Positions 52,996 to 61,441 of a stretch of 64,000 nucleotides of DNA are shown here, in pieces. Every line of letters starts with the position of its first letter. The first letter of the stretch is position 1. The stretch is from an uncultured Verrucomicrobiales bacterium. GTDB lineage: Bacteria; Verrucomicrobiota; Verrucomicrobiia; Verrucomicrobiales; Akkermansiaceae. The position numbers and the translations under genes are program-made. The notes below the pieces were generated by a model. It ran no database searches and was not told the origin of the DNA. It saw only the letters and a program-made list of their open reading frames with translations. The stretch spans positions 1-64,000 of the forward strand of contig CALFVF010000029.1 in NCBI GenBank assembly GCA_937928735.1. The letters are read 5' to 3'.

Positions 52996-54387
52996 ATGAT
53001 GATGAAACGACTCACTCTATTGTCCAAAGCAGCTACTGCACTCGCCATGTGCTCTCTTCTCCATGCAGAGGAGGGTAAGCCCAATATTATTCTCATTATG
53101 GCGGATGATATCGGAATTGAATGCTTCGGGAGCTACGGTGGCGAAGCCTATAAAACTCCCAATATCGATCAATTGGCTAAGGAGGGTATTCGCTTCTCCC
53201 ATGCCTATGCCCAGCCGCTGTGTACACCCACGCGCTTAGAGATCATGACAGGGCAGGATAACCACAGAAACTGGAAGTACTTCGGCATTCTCAGACCAGA
53301 GTCAAAGACCTTTGGCCACATGATGCAGGAGCGCGGCTATGAGACCTGCATGGTTGGTAAGTGGCAACTCCAGTCCTATGATCCACCAGAATTTCCGAAT
53401 GCAGCACAGCGCAGAGGAACGGGAATGCACCCCAGTGGGGCGGGTTTTGATGAGTACCTCACCTACCACTCCGCCCACACCGAAGACAAGGGCTCGCGCT
53501 ACGCAGACCCGACTTATGAGAAAAATGGGGTGGTGCATAAAGAAATTAAGGGAGCCTATGGAGAAGATCACTCAGTAGAGTATTTGTTAGATTTCTTGAA
53601 GCGTCATAAAGATAAGGCGACTTTCTCCTATTTTCCGATGGCTCTTCCTCATTGGCCGATGAACCCTACTCCGATTTCAGAAGACTGGAAAGACCCCGCT
53701 AAGCGCTTGTTAGAGGACACTAAGTACTTCCCGGATATGGTGGAGTATATGGATATTCTTGTGGGGAAAATTGTGGATGGGGTGGAGCAACTCGGTATCA
53801 GGGATAACACCATTATTATCTTCTACTCTGATAATGGCACCGATGGCCGTATTGTGACGCAGTATCAAGGTGAAGCTATTCAGGGAGGAAAGAATCAAAC
53901 CATCCAGAGTGGTATTCGAGTGCCTTTGATTATTAATTGTCCAAAGAAAATTGCACCAAAAGTCGTCGATGATCTCATTGAGTCTTCTGATTTCCTCCCG
54001 ACTCTAGCAGATCTCTCTGGGGAGCCGCTTAATCCTGGTTGGTACACAGATGGTGTGAGTTTTGCTCCAGTGATAGAGGGAAAGACAAATCCACAGGCGC
54101 GCGACTCCGCCTTCTTCTGGTATGATCCGAGACCGGGCTGGGACAAGGAGAAGTTCTCTCGCTCTGTATTTTCACTCGACCATAAGTACAAATTATTTCG
54201 TGATGGCCGCTTCTATCATATTGAGGGACTCGGTCTGAAAGAAGAACAGCTCGACACCAATGCACTGAGTGCTGAGGCGAAACAAGCTCACACCAAGCTC
54301 AAAGGCGTGATTGAGGCGATGATGCAGTCTCCCATATCACCAGAGGCGCAGATCGAGGTCGATTCCTTTGGCAATTTGGTGAAGTAG
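52996..54387 (+). CDS. formylglycine-dependent sulfatase
   Basis: A 463-residue S1 sulfatase with signal peptide KRLTLLSKAATALAMCSLLHA. The Asp pair is in LIMADDIGIECFGSYGGEAY (37-38). Cys76 in the motif CTPTR is the formylglycine precursor. VGKWQLQ replaces the usual GKWHLG, with His changed to Gln. ALPHWPMNPTP, FYSDNGTDGRI and the C-terminal DHKYKLFRDGRFYHIE are present. The start may be any of three adjacent ATG codons (52996, 52999, 53002). It follows the previous sulfatase by about 93 bp and ends the locus. Confidence 0.92.
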   Translation: MMMKRLTLLSKAATALAMCSLLHAEEGKPNIILIMADDIGIECFGSYGGEAYKTPNIDQLAKEGIRFSHAYAQPLCTPTRLEIMTGQDNHRNWKYFGILRPESKTFGHMMQERGYETCMVGKWQLQSYDPPEFPNAAQRRGTGMHPSGAGFDEYLTYHSAHTEDKGSRYADPTYEKNGVVHKEIKGAYGEDHSVEYLLDFLKRHKDKATFSYFPMALPHWPMNPTPISEDWKDPAKRLLEDTKYFPDMVEYMDILVGKIVDGVEQLGIRDNTIIIFYSDNGTDGRIVTQYQGEAIQGGKNQTIQSGIRVPLIINCPKKIAPKVVDDLIESSDFLPTLADLSGEPLNPGWYTDGVSFAPVIEGKTNPQARDSAFFWYDPRPGWDKEKFSRSVFSLDHKYKLFRDGRFYHIEGLGLKEEQLDTNALSAEAKQAHTKLKGVIEAMMQSPISPEAQIEVDSFGNLVK

Positions 54388-54487
54388 AATCCGTATTCGT
54401 GTAAATTCTCGGGCTGCTTTCGCGGATGATAGATTCCATCACTAATAACGATTGTCACAGACAGCTAGCAGGAGGTTTTTTTTCTCA

Positions 54488-54520
54488 CCCTTCATAGAGA
54501 TCATCGATTTCCATGAAGGG
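54488..54520. other. perfect hairpin in the gap after the sulfatase locus
   Basis: CCCTTCAT (54488-54495) and ATGAAGGG (54513-54520) pair perfectly across 17 bases. A run of eight Ts precedes the stem rather than following it, so on neither strand is this an ordinary terminator. No gene is visible in 54388-54642. Confidence 0.45.
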
Positions 54521-54642
54521 TAGCAGGCGCGTGTAATTTTTCATGCTATGGCTTTACATTGTTGGAGGCTTCATGCATCTCGTCGCTACTGCACACCGAG
54601 CTGGTGGTGGTGTGGTGGATAATCATAAATGAGAGCAAGAGT

Positions 54643-55041
54643 ATGACATTGATACGAGAGATAGAATTCAGTGATGACATCGTGATCCTAGTGGATGAGT
54701 TGGAGACTGCGTCGAGTGAGCGCACTCTGAGTCGAGATGAGCGGGCGATACTTGATGTCGTAGATACGATAGAGCTAGTCGGGAGAGAGGGCTTACATGA
54801 ATTTTGGCACAGTTCTCTGAGTCATGAGCAAGTGATTAACTCATTTGATCTTATTGGAGCTTCTCAGATGGTTGATCTCTTTAATGGTTCACAGTGGTGC
54901 TGCAGCTGTGCCTCAGACCGCGGTCAACTCACGGAGGTAGAGACGAATCACCTTTCTGAAATCGAAGAAGACTTGGATGGAGAACTCTCAGAGGCAGTCG
55001 AGCTTCTTGAAGAATTTTTGGAAGATTTTGAGGGTGTATAA
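54643..55041 (+). CDS. hypothetical acidic protein, DMP19/DUF4375-like
   Basis: A 132-residue very acidic protein. The mid-section GREGLHEFWHSSLSHEQVIN and SFDLIGASQMVDLFN resembles the DMP19-like DUF4375 pattern (D-x-EV-xx-GG-x-xx-F ... IGA), but the match is partial. The C-terminus is a Glu-rich amphipathic helix (EEDLDGELSEAVELLEEFLE). ATG 54643 is chosen, because the frame from 54559 begins with residues not resembling a protein N-terminus. It is 48 bp before a small membrane protein gene. Function unknown. Confidence 0.5.
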   Translation: MTLIREIEFSDDIVILVDELETASSERTLSRDERAILDVVDTIELVGREGLHEFWHSSLSHEQVINSFDLIGASQMVDLFNGSQWCCSCASDRGQLTEVETNHLSEIEEDLDGELSEAVELLEEFLEDFEGV

Positions 55042-55089
55042 GTCTTTCTTTTTTCAGTAGTTATTGTATAAATCACCCAACCATTATTC

Positions 55090-55722
55090 ATGAAAAATCT
55101 ATCTAGTCTGGCGGAAGGGAAACGAGCTCTACCCGGAGTGCTCTGTGGACTTGCAGGTGGGCTTATCGTGGCTGGATTATGGGTGTTAGAATATACAGTG
55201 GGTGTGGATCTATTGCTCAAAGAGTGGTATCAAGCTCGTGAGCCCCAGCTGACCATTGAGCATGTGTGCCCACATGTAGTGGTGCTGGCAGCTAGTGTGG
55301 TCTTGGCTTTCATAGTGAGTTGGGTGGTGTTAGATTGCAGAGGGTTTTTGCGCCAGAGCTTTGTGATCCTACTTGTACTCATTGTATTCATAGGTACTTC
55401 ACTATCAGCGGCTCTTTTTGGGTGGTTATTGAATCCACTCTTACCCCTTGTTGCGGTTAGTTCTAGTGGACTCTTAGCGATGCTGTATGCCCTGCAACAC
55501 AATATGCCCTGTGATAGAGGAATTTCTGAGCAGAGTGAGGGGGGGGAGTCTCTCACAGAAGTGAAATCAAAAACTACACCTACCAGACATATGTCAGTGG
55601 AAGTACCTAGTGAGTCTGCGGAACACGCTAAGAATGACGCACTCTCTCAGTCTGTGGAAAAGGTGATGATGCCTTTCCCTGCAATCACAGCAAAGGTAGG
55701 AGAAGAGCATGGCAAAGATTGA
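55090..55722 (+). CDS. small membrane protein, unknown function
   Basis: A 210-residue protein with about four hydrophobic helices in the first 140 residues (VLCGLAGGLIVAGLWVLEYT, VVVLAASVVLAFIVSWVVLD, FVILLVLIVFIGTSLSAALF, LLPLVAVSSSGLLAMLYAL), then a polar Ser/Glu-rich tail. The hydrophobic part faintly resembles the membrane segment of CHASE2 proteins, but not enough to name. Its end overlaps the recR start by 14 bp, so the two are probably translated together. Function unknown. Confidence 0.55.
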   Translation: MKNLSSLAEGKRALPGVLCGLAGGLIVAGLWVLEYTVGVDLLLKEWYQAREPQLTIEHVCPHVVVLAASVVLAFIVSWVVLDCRGFLRQSFVILLVLIVFIGTSLSAALFGWLLNPLLPLVAVSSSGLLAMLYALQHNMPCDRGISEQSEGGESLTEVKSKTTPTRHMSVEVPSESAEHAKNDALSQSVEKVMMPFPAITAKVGEEHGKD

Positions 55723-56320
55723 GTTTCCCAAGCCCATGCTCGACTTGATCGCAGAGCTAAAGCGCTTGCCTGGTATTGGCCCACGAAGTGCGGAGAGAGT
55801 GGCTGTCTGGATGATCCAGAGTAAGAAATCCAATGCGCGAGAACTTGGAGTCGCCATCGAGCAAGCGCAGGATGCTGTGACTCTCTGTGAGCAATGTGGT
55901 TTTTTTGCGACGGAGGCGATTTGCCCAGTGTGTCAGGATGAGCTTCGCCAAAAAGACGTATTCTGTGTGGTGGAGCAGCCGACAGATGTCTTACCCCTAG
56001 AGCGCTCAGGAGCATTTAAGGGGATGTATCATTGCTTGGGCGGGAAGTTATCTCCTCTCGATGGTGTGGCACCGGAGCATCTGCGTATTTCGGGATTACT
56101 CCAGCGCCTATCTCAGGTGGAGGTGTCAGAGGTCATTCTCGCCCTGAGTTCAGATGTTGAGGGAGAAGCGACGGCGAACTATCTAGCAGAAATTATGGAG
56201 AAACGCGAAATCCGTGTGACACGAATCGCTCAGGGTTTACCCGCTGGAGGGGGGCTAGAGCACGCAGATGAGCTCACTCTGCTGAGAGCTCTACAAGGTC
56301 GCCGCGACATCGGCAGTTAG
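55709..56320 (+). CDS. recR: recombination protein RecR
   Basis: A 203-residue RecR, the ring-forming partner of RecO and RecF in loading RecA on gaps. Signature blocks are LKRLPGIGPRSAERVAVWMI near the N-terminus, the four-Cys zinc finger CEQCGFFATEAICPVC, then FCVVEQPTDVLPLERSGAF and YHCLGGKLSPLDGVAPEHLR (Toprim core). VTRIAQGLPAGGGLEHADEL ends the conserved part. It starts within the upstream gene (14-bp overlap, ribosome-binding site AGGAG) and overlaps the convergent cyclo-ligase by 4 bp. Confidence 0.96.
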   Translation: MAKIEFPKPMLDLIAELKRLPGIGPRSAERVAVWMIQSKKSNARELGVAIEQAQDAVTLCEQCGFFATEAICPVCQDELRQKDVFCVVEQPTDVLPLERSGAFKGMYHCLGGKLSPLDGVAPEHLRISGLLQRLSQVEVSEVILALSSDVEGEATANYLAEIMEKREIRVTRIAQGLPAGGGLEHADELTLLRALQGRRDIGS

Positions 56321-56919
56321 TGCTGGTAAGCACGCTCAGGAGTGATGACTCGCTGCATGGTTTGATCATGCGCTTCACAGGGGACTTCAGAGACTATTTG
56401 CTGCTCAAAGGCGACTCCCCAGAGAGCTGTGCGTTTTAGAATCTGAGCTAGAAGAGTGTCATAAAACCCTCCCCCTTTTCCTAGTCTTCTGCCAGAGCTA
56501 TCATACGCATAGGCAGGGCAGAGTATCAGGTTAATCTGATCGAGAGGAAACTCAGCGAGATCTTTATTTGGCTCAAGAATTCCATAATGGCCGACTTGAA
56601 GTGAGTCTAGGTCATCCACTTGGTGAAAGACCATAGTGTGCGAGGAAATGACTCTAGGGTAGAGAAAGGTGGCGGATGGGAGAGAATGATGAAGCTGGGC
56701 TAGGTTAGGTTCTGAAGGTAGAGCGCAGAAACTCGCAATACATAATGGAGCTGCCAGGTCGGCGGAGAGCTGTAGTCTCGTGGACTGGATTTCCTGATGC
56801 AGCCTCTCACAGAGCTGTTGAGAGAGAATTGTCCTTTGTGAAGAGCTCATACCTGCTAGGGTAGAGCGCATGGAGTTCCGTAAAGATTGTTTTTGCTCAA
56901 TAAGACTATGATTTACCAC
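56317..56919 (-). CDS. 5-formyltetrahydrofolate cyclo-ligase family protein
   Basis: A 200-residue enzyme of the 5-FTHF cyclo-ligase family, which recycles 5-formyl-THF to methenyl-THF with ATP. The N-terminus KQSLRNSMRSTLAGMSSSQR is the standard first helix. LNQINLILCPAYAYDSSGRRLGKGGGFYDTLL carries the GxGGGxYD phosphate-binding motif. ALWGVAFEQQIVSEVPCEAHD follows with the typical late His. Its 3' end overlaps recR by 4 bp, and its 5' end is 35 bp from a divergent secreted protein gene, so a compact promoter region separates them. Confidence 0.93.
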   Translation of the reverse strand: MVNHSLIEQKQSLRNSMRSTLAGMSSSQRTILSQQLCERLHQEIQSTRLQLSADLAAPLCIASFCALPSEPNLAQLHHSLPSATFLYPRVISSHTMVFHQVDDLDSLQVGHYGILEPNKDLAEFPLDQINLILCPAYAYDSSGRRLGKGGGFYDTLLAQILKRTALWGVAFEQQIVSEVPCEAHDQTMQRVITPERAYQH

Positions 56920-56954
56920 TTGCCAGAGATTTTGCTTTCGGGCAATGATGACCT

Positions 56955-57509
56955 ATGAAATTCCTTCTTCAAGGTTTCATTCTGTATAGCGGATTGATCG
57001 TGTTTAGTTGGGCACAGAGTTCTCTTGGTGATGACCAGGAGCGTTACAAGGCGCCCAAAGTCGCTGATGCTGTGTTTCTTCACGGAGTGACCATGTTAGA
57101 TAGCGAAAAAGACGAATACGCAGGCAATCTAAGTGCCTACGGAGTAAAAACAATTTTAGACAAGCCTCAGTCCCCAGTCGCGCTGGAGCACGGTCGCAGG
57201 GTGCTCGCTCTCGCTCTGCATCTTTCGCCAAGAAACCGAAAAGCCGTGGTAGCGAACTTCCAGCTCTCCCGTGGGCTCTTACCGAAGCCACAAATCAGTG
57301 ATTATAGCGCCAAGGTCTTTTCGAGACTCCTCGTGACACGTGGCGAGCTACTTTATGAAGAAGGTGGTGAAAAAAACGTGCTCTTAGCGAGAGCGTTTGT
57401 CTCACTGGCTGCGGAAATGGATCCTCTCAATGAAGATGCAGTCTACAAGGCTGAGATGCAGAAAATTGATTACGAACCATTCAACTGGAAGCTATTTACA
57501 GGAGAGTGA
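56955..57509 (+). CDS. secreted hypothetical protein
   Basis: A 184-residue exported protein with a signal peptide (MKFLLQGFILYSGLIVFSWA), then a helical mature region that includes DKPQSPVALEHGRRVLALAL and RGELLYEEGGEKNVLLARAF. These spaced helices resemble TPR-like repeats, although I cannot define them. It ends 4 bp past the GTG start of the DUF3820 gene (GTGA overlap), indicating coupled expression. Function unknown. Confidence 0.55.
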   Translation: MKFLLQGFILYSGLIVFSWAQSSLGDDQERYKAPKVADAVFLHGVTMLDSEKDEYAGNLSAYGVKTILDKPQSPVALEHGRRVLALALHLSPRNRKAVVANFQLSRGLLPKPQISDYSAKVFSRLLVTRGELLYEEGGEKNVLLARAFVSLAAEMDPLNEDAVYKAEMQKIDYEPFNWKLFTGE

Positions 57510-57838
57510 AAGAACTTCATCTGACAGAGATCGACCGAGATGACTTTCTTCGTCTACTCCATGAGATTGCTCAAGTCTCGATGCCTTTTGGTCAATTTGG
57601 GCCGAAAGAATATCCTCCCGGGGGCATTCCCATTATGGATTTACCAGCGGAGTATCTCGGCTGGTTTCGTGAGAGGAGCTATCCGAAGGGACGACTTGGA
57701 GAGCTAATGGAAATGGTCTGTGTGATTAAGGAAGCGGGGATGGACTCGGTCTTTGAGCCATTGCGCCGGCAGCGGAATGGGGGAAGAGTCTCTGTGCGTA
57801 AAAAACGCTCGGGAGGTACTGACTTCGGTGGTTTCTAG
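57506..57838 (+). CDS. DUF3820 family protein
   Basis: A 110-residue protein matching DUF3820, a domain of putative regulators or nuclease-associated proteins. The conserved run MPFGQFGPKEYPPGGIPIM and DLPAEYLGWFRERSYPKGRL is clear. GELMEMVCVIKEAGMDSVFEPL follows, and the C-terminus is Lys/Arg-rich. Translation begins at GTG 57506, overlapping the upstream stop (GTGA). The 232-bp gap that follows has a weak hairpin at 57854-57872, but no gene. Confidence 0.75.
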   Translation: MKELHLTEIDRDDFLRLLHEIAQVSMPFGQFGPKEYPPGGIPIMDLPAEYLGWFRERSYPKGRLGELMEMVCVIKEAGMDSVFEPLRRQRNGGRVSVRKKRSGGTDFGGF

Positions 57839-58070
57839 TCTATAGAGGTTCTTAGGGTATGTTTTTTACCCTGGAGGTGTTGTTTTTGGAAACCCCATCG
57901 CAATACGATTCTTTTTAAGAAACCTTAATTTTCTTGAGCTAGTAGTTCTCTGTGAGATAGTCTCGAAAAGGTATTCTTAGTCACTGAAATTCAGAGAGAA
58001 CAACGAGAGTCATCTACTGAGACTCTGCCCATAACATTCAGTGTTAAAGGAACCTCTAGAAAAAGAAATC

Positions 58071-58739
58071 ATGGCAGAAGAGCAAAACACCCAAGCAGAG
58101 AGCAAAGACGATGCCATACTCAAGCAGGCATATGCTGCCACGCGCAAAAGTCTAATTGCGCGCCTGGATAATTGGGAAGATCAGCGCACATGGGATGAAT
58201 TCTACCAGACCTATTGGAGATTAATATACGCTGTCGCGATCAAGTCGGGGCTGCGCTCTGAGGAAGCCTTTGATTGTGTGCAAGAAACAATTTTGTCGAT
58301 TGCGAAGCAGAGTAAGAAAAAGCTCTATGACCCCTCACAGGGATCTTTTAAAGCCTGGCTGATGAACATGACACGCTGGCGGATCAATGATCAGTTCAGA
58401 AAGCGAAAGAAGGACACCGCAATGGCTGCGAATTTTGAGGACGATGGTCGAAAGACCGCTGTGATTGATCGTGTGGAGGATCCGAATGGCGAAGTTCTGG
58501 ATCGTCTCTGGGAAGTGGAGTGGAAAAAGAATCTAGCAGATGCGGCTCTCTCTAAGGTGAAAACGCAAGTTTCGCCGAAGCAATACCAGATTTTTGACTA
58601 TTATGTCATTAAGGGATGGGACGCAAAAAAAGTACAAGAACATCTCAGTGTGAGTATGGCGCAAGTGTATCTTGCGAAGCATCGAGTAGGGAGTGTTCTC
58701 AAGCGTGAGCTCGCGAAGCTCGATGGTGATGACGACTAA
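58071..58739 (+). CDS. ECF-like RNA polymerase sigma factor
   Basis: A 222-residue sigma-70 family factor. Region 2 has TWDEFYQTYWRLIYAVAIKSG, SEEAFDCVQETILSIAK and FKAWLMNMTRWRINDQFRKR, with the Trp/Arg-rich -10-binding helix. Region 4 begins near residue 170 (YQIFDYYVIKGWDAKKVQEHLS) and has the helix-turn-helix SVSMAQVYLAKHRVGSVLKREL. ATG 58071 is preferred over 58041. It overlaps the start of the downstream kinase by about 11 bp, so the two are a translationally linked pair. This association is frequent in Planctomycetota and Verrucomicrobiota. Confidence 0.88.
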   Translation: MAEEQNTQAESKDDAILKQAYAATRKSLIARLDNWEDQRTWDEFYQTYWRLIYAVAIKSGLRSEEAFDCVQETILSIAKQSKKKLYDPSQGSFKAWLMNMTRWRINDQFRKRKKDTAMAANFEDDGRKTAVIDRVEDPNGEVLDRLWEVEWKKNLADAALSKVKTQVSPKQYQIFDYYVIKGWDAKKVQEHLSVSMAQVYLAKHRVGSVLKRELAKLDGDDD

Positions 58740-61332
58740 AACAATACGGCCAGAGCCAGAAATTACGGATCATCAAGTTTTCCGAAAAATTGGTGAAGGT
58801 GCGTATGGCGAGGTGTGGCTCGCCCAAGCAGTGACGGGGGCGATGCGCGCGGTCAAAGTGGTGTACCGTGAGGACTTCGATGATGAAGTGGGCTTTGAGC
58901 GCGAGTTTGAGGGGATTTTACGCTATGAGCCGATTTCTCGTGATCACCCGAGCTTGATGAATATCTTGCACGTGGGGCGTAATGAAAAGAAAGGGTTTTA
59001 TTACTATGTGATGGAGTTAGGGGATGATGTGCACTCTGGCTCAGAGATTCACCCCATAGAGTATGAAGCGCGAACTTTGCGCTCCGATATGAAGTCTGCT
59101 AAGGGAGAGGTGTTAGATGTTCATTTCTGTCTAGAAACCGGAGAGCGACTCGCTCTGGCATTAGAGCACTTGCATGAAGGCGGGCTCGCACACCGTGATG
59201 TAAAGCCATCTAACATAATCTTTGTCGAAGGGAAAGCGAAGCTCGCTGATATAGGTCTCGTGGCAGCAAGAGGGCAGCGCACCTTTGTAGGGACAGAAGG
59301 CTTTGTCCCACCAGAGGGGCCCGGTTCTGCGCAAGCAGATGTCTATAGTCTGGGGAAGGTGCTCTATGAAATGGCGACAGGGAAAGATCGCTTGGAATTT
59401 CCAGAGCTACCAGATGAGCTGCCTAGTGGCACAGATCGGAAGCTCTGGTTGGCACTGAATCAAGTCATCTGTGATATTTGTGACCCGAAGGTCTCACAGC
59501 GAACCATTGTCAGTGCCGCTCAGCTAGCGGATGCGATGCAGAGGCTACAAGAAGGAAAGCGCCTTCACAGAAGACGCAGTGCTCATGCGAAGAAAATGAT
59601 AACCTATGTGGCTATGGTGACTTGTTTATTGGCGGCTGTCTTTCTCTGGAAACCATGGAGTCAAGATTTTGTTAGAAATGAGGAGACAAATAGCCGTGAA
59701 GCTGGGAGCACCCAGACGATAGTGGCTCTACCTAGTGAGCCAAAGACGAGTGTTGTGACGATCAATACCTTTCCCAGTGGCGCTGGAGTGTATGACTTAG
59801 AAGGCGAGTTCCAAGGTTACACCCCCTTGGTGGAGGAGATGCAGGTGGGCAGTGAGTTCACCTATCGATTTGAGAAAGAGGGCTATCGATCCAGTGTCGA
59901 GGGCTTCCGAGTGAATAATGTCGAGTACTTTGATCGTATGATTGAGCTCGACATCTACCGCCCGCCTGTGGATGGACTTCCATGGTCTGACTCCCTTAAT
60001 CAAGTCTATCAACCACGTGATGACCACCATATTTCAAACTTCATGGGTGGCTGGAGGTGGCTGCAGTTCCAGGAGCGTTCAGGGGTCAAGACGGGGCCGA
60101 GTAAGTCGATCCAGTATAGCTTATTTGGCAAAGAGCGGGAAATTATTCTAACCAGTCAGGCAGACGCGGCGGCCTATTGTCAGTGGCTAACAGATCTAGG
60201 TCGCGAGTCAGGGCATCTGAGTGAAGATCACTATATTATAGCGCGTAGGGAATTAGAATTCTCAGCGGATCAGTACAGCCAAAGAGATAAGAAAGCGGGC
60301 CTGAGACCGTTTCGCTGTGTGGTGAAGCTCATTCCCTATGCGCGCATAGAGGTGGTCACAGATCCACCAGGGGCAGATGTTTTTATTGAAGGGGAAGCGC
60401 GTGGTGTGAGTCCTTGTATTATTGAGAAGCTCAAGCCCGGCTGGGTTGATATTACAGTTTCACTTGAGGGCTATGAGCGCTATGAAGAGGGATTTGTGAT
60501 TAAAAATAACGACTATAAAAATGTTTCTGTTAGTCTGAATCCTAACCACGGCGTTGTCTTTGGCCGATCCTGGAAAAATGGGCTTGGTCAGACACTGGTG
60601 CCGGTGGGTGATATTATGGTCACAGAGCACGAAGTGACAGTGAAGAGCTATCGGCGCTTTATTAATCAGAGAAAATACACGCGGCCACGTTCGGCTGATT
60701 TTACACAAGAAGATGATCATCCAGTGGTGGGCGTGACTCGCGAGGATGCAGAGCAGTTCTGTGCATGGTTGACCAGAAAAGAACGCAGAGAGCAGCGTAT
60801 CGCGACTAATCATAGTTACCGTCTACCAACAGATGATGAATGGAGCACGATGGCTGGTATAGAAGAAGAGCGGCTAGCCTCACCGGCGGATCAAGTGAGA
60901 GAGTCGTTACTAAATCCCGTGCTTATGAATACATTTAGCTGGGGGAGTCAGTGGCCAATTGATGAGACGATTGATCCATTCGGTAATGTAGGAGATCTCG
61001 CAGCAGCTCAATCAAGTGAAGTCAGCATCACAGAAACACTGCTCAACTATGATGATGGATTTATGAATACCTCACCAGTGAAGGCGTTCCGTGCCAATGA
61101 GTTTGATCTGTATGGTATGGGCGGAAATGTCCAAGAGTGGGTGCAGGATAACTATAACACCACGGGGAGCTACGAGGTGGCTCGGGGAGCTGGCTGGAAG
61201 ACATATTTAGAGTCGCACTTACGTTTGATTTATCGGGAGGTTTTACCTAAGGGGCATGCGGATAATCATATTGGGTTCCGTATTGTCCTCATTCGAGAAC
61301 CTGTGGGCGAGGAAGACATTGGGAATGAGTGA
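58729..61332 (+). CDS. membrane Ser/Thr kinase with duplicated PEGA and FGE-sulfatase-like domains
   Basis: An 867-residue one-pass receptor. The kinase (about 15-280) has the glycine loop KIGEGAYGEVWLA, Lys43 (AVKVV), catalytic loop HRDVKPSN (Asp157) and DIG in place of DFG (about 174). A transmembrane helix follows at about 290-309. Outside, a PEGA domain (about 342-408, TINTFPSGAGVYDLEGEFQG) precedes an FGE-like segment (AAAYCQWLTDLGRESGHLS). A second PEGA (VTDPPGADVFIEGEARGVSP) precedes a full FGE-like domain (EDAEQFCAWLT, YRLPTDDEWS, GMGGNVQEWVQDNY, ARGAGWK). The catalytic Cys of formylglycine-generating enzyme is absent. The start is ATG 58729 or 58723, overlapping the sigma gene. Confidence 0.86.
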   Translation: MTTKTIRPEPEITDHQVFRKIGEGAYGEVWLAQAVTGAMRAVKVVYREDFDDEVGFEREFEGILRYEPISRDHPSLMNILHVGRNEKKGFYYYVMELGDDVHSGSEIHPIEYEARTLRSDMKSAKGEVLDVHFCLETGERLALALEHLHEGGLAHRDVKPSNIIFVEGKAKLADIGLVAARGQRTFVGTEGFVPPEGPGSAQADVYSLGKVLYEMATGKDRLEFPELPDELPSGTDRKLWLALNQVICDICDPKVSQRTIVSAAQLADAMQRLQEGKRLHRRRSAHAKKMITYVAMVTCLLAAVFLWKPWSQDFVRNEETNSREAGSTQTIVALPSEPKTSVVTINTFPSGAGVYDLEGEFQGYTPLVEEMQVGSEFTYRFEKEGYRSSVEGFRVNNVEYFDRMIELDIYRPPVDGLPWSDSLNQVYQPRDDHHISNFMGGWRWLQFQERSGVKTGPSKSIQYSLFGKEREIILTSQADAAAYCQWLTDLGRESGHLSEDHYIIARRELEFSADQYSQRDKKAGLRPFRCVVKLIPYARIEVVTDPPGADVFIEGEARGVSPCIIEKLKPGWVDITVSLEGYERYEEGFVIKNNDYKNVSVSLNPNHGVVFGRSWKNGLGQTLVPVGDIMVTEHEVTVKSYRRFINQRKYTRPRSADFTQEDDHPVVGVTREDAEQFCAWLTRKERREQRIATNHSYRLPTDDEWSTMAGIEEERLASPADQVRESLLNPVLMNTFSWGSQWPIDETIDPFGNVGDLAAAQSSEVSITETLLNYDDGFMNTSPVKAFRANEFDLYGMGGNVQEWVQDNYNTTGSYEVARGAGWKTYLESHLRLIYREVLPKGHADNHIGFRIVLIREPVGEEDIGNE

Positions 61333-61441
61333 TGGCACGAATTTCACGTTTCCGCGAGGATGTCGGTAGGTGCTTTTAAAAACAAACATTCAGTATGATT
61401 CCACTCGATAGAATGAGGAGTTAGCACTAGAGTGAGACATT

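Noticed and set aside
36467-54387. Polysaccharide utilisation locus with SusC/SusD
   Set aside because: No TonB-dependent receptor, SusD-like or lyase/glycoside hydrolase gene is present, so the Bacteroidota-type label is not justified.
57854-57872. AGGGTA/TACCCT hairpin after the DUF3820 gene as a terminator
   Set aside because: Only 6 bp with a T-rich loop, and no T-run directly after it.
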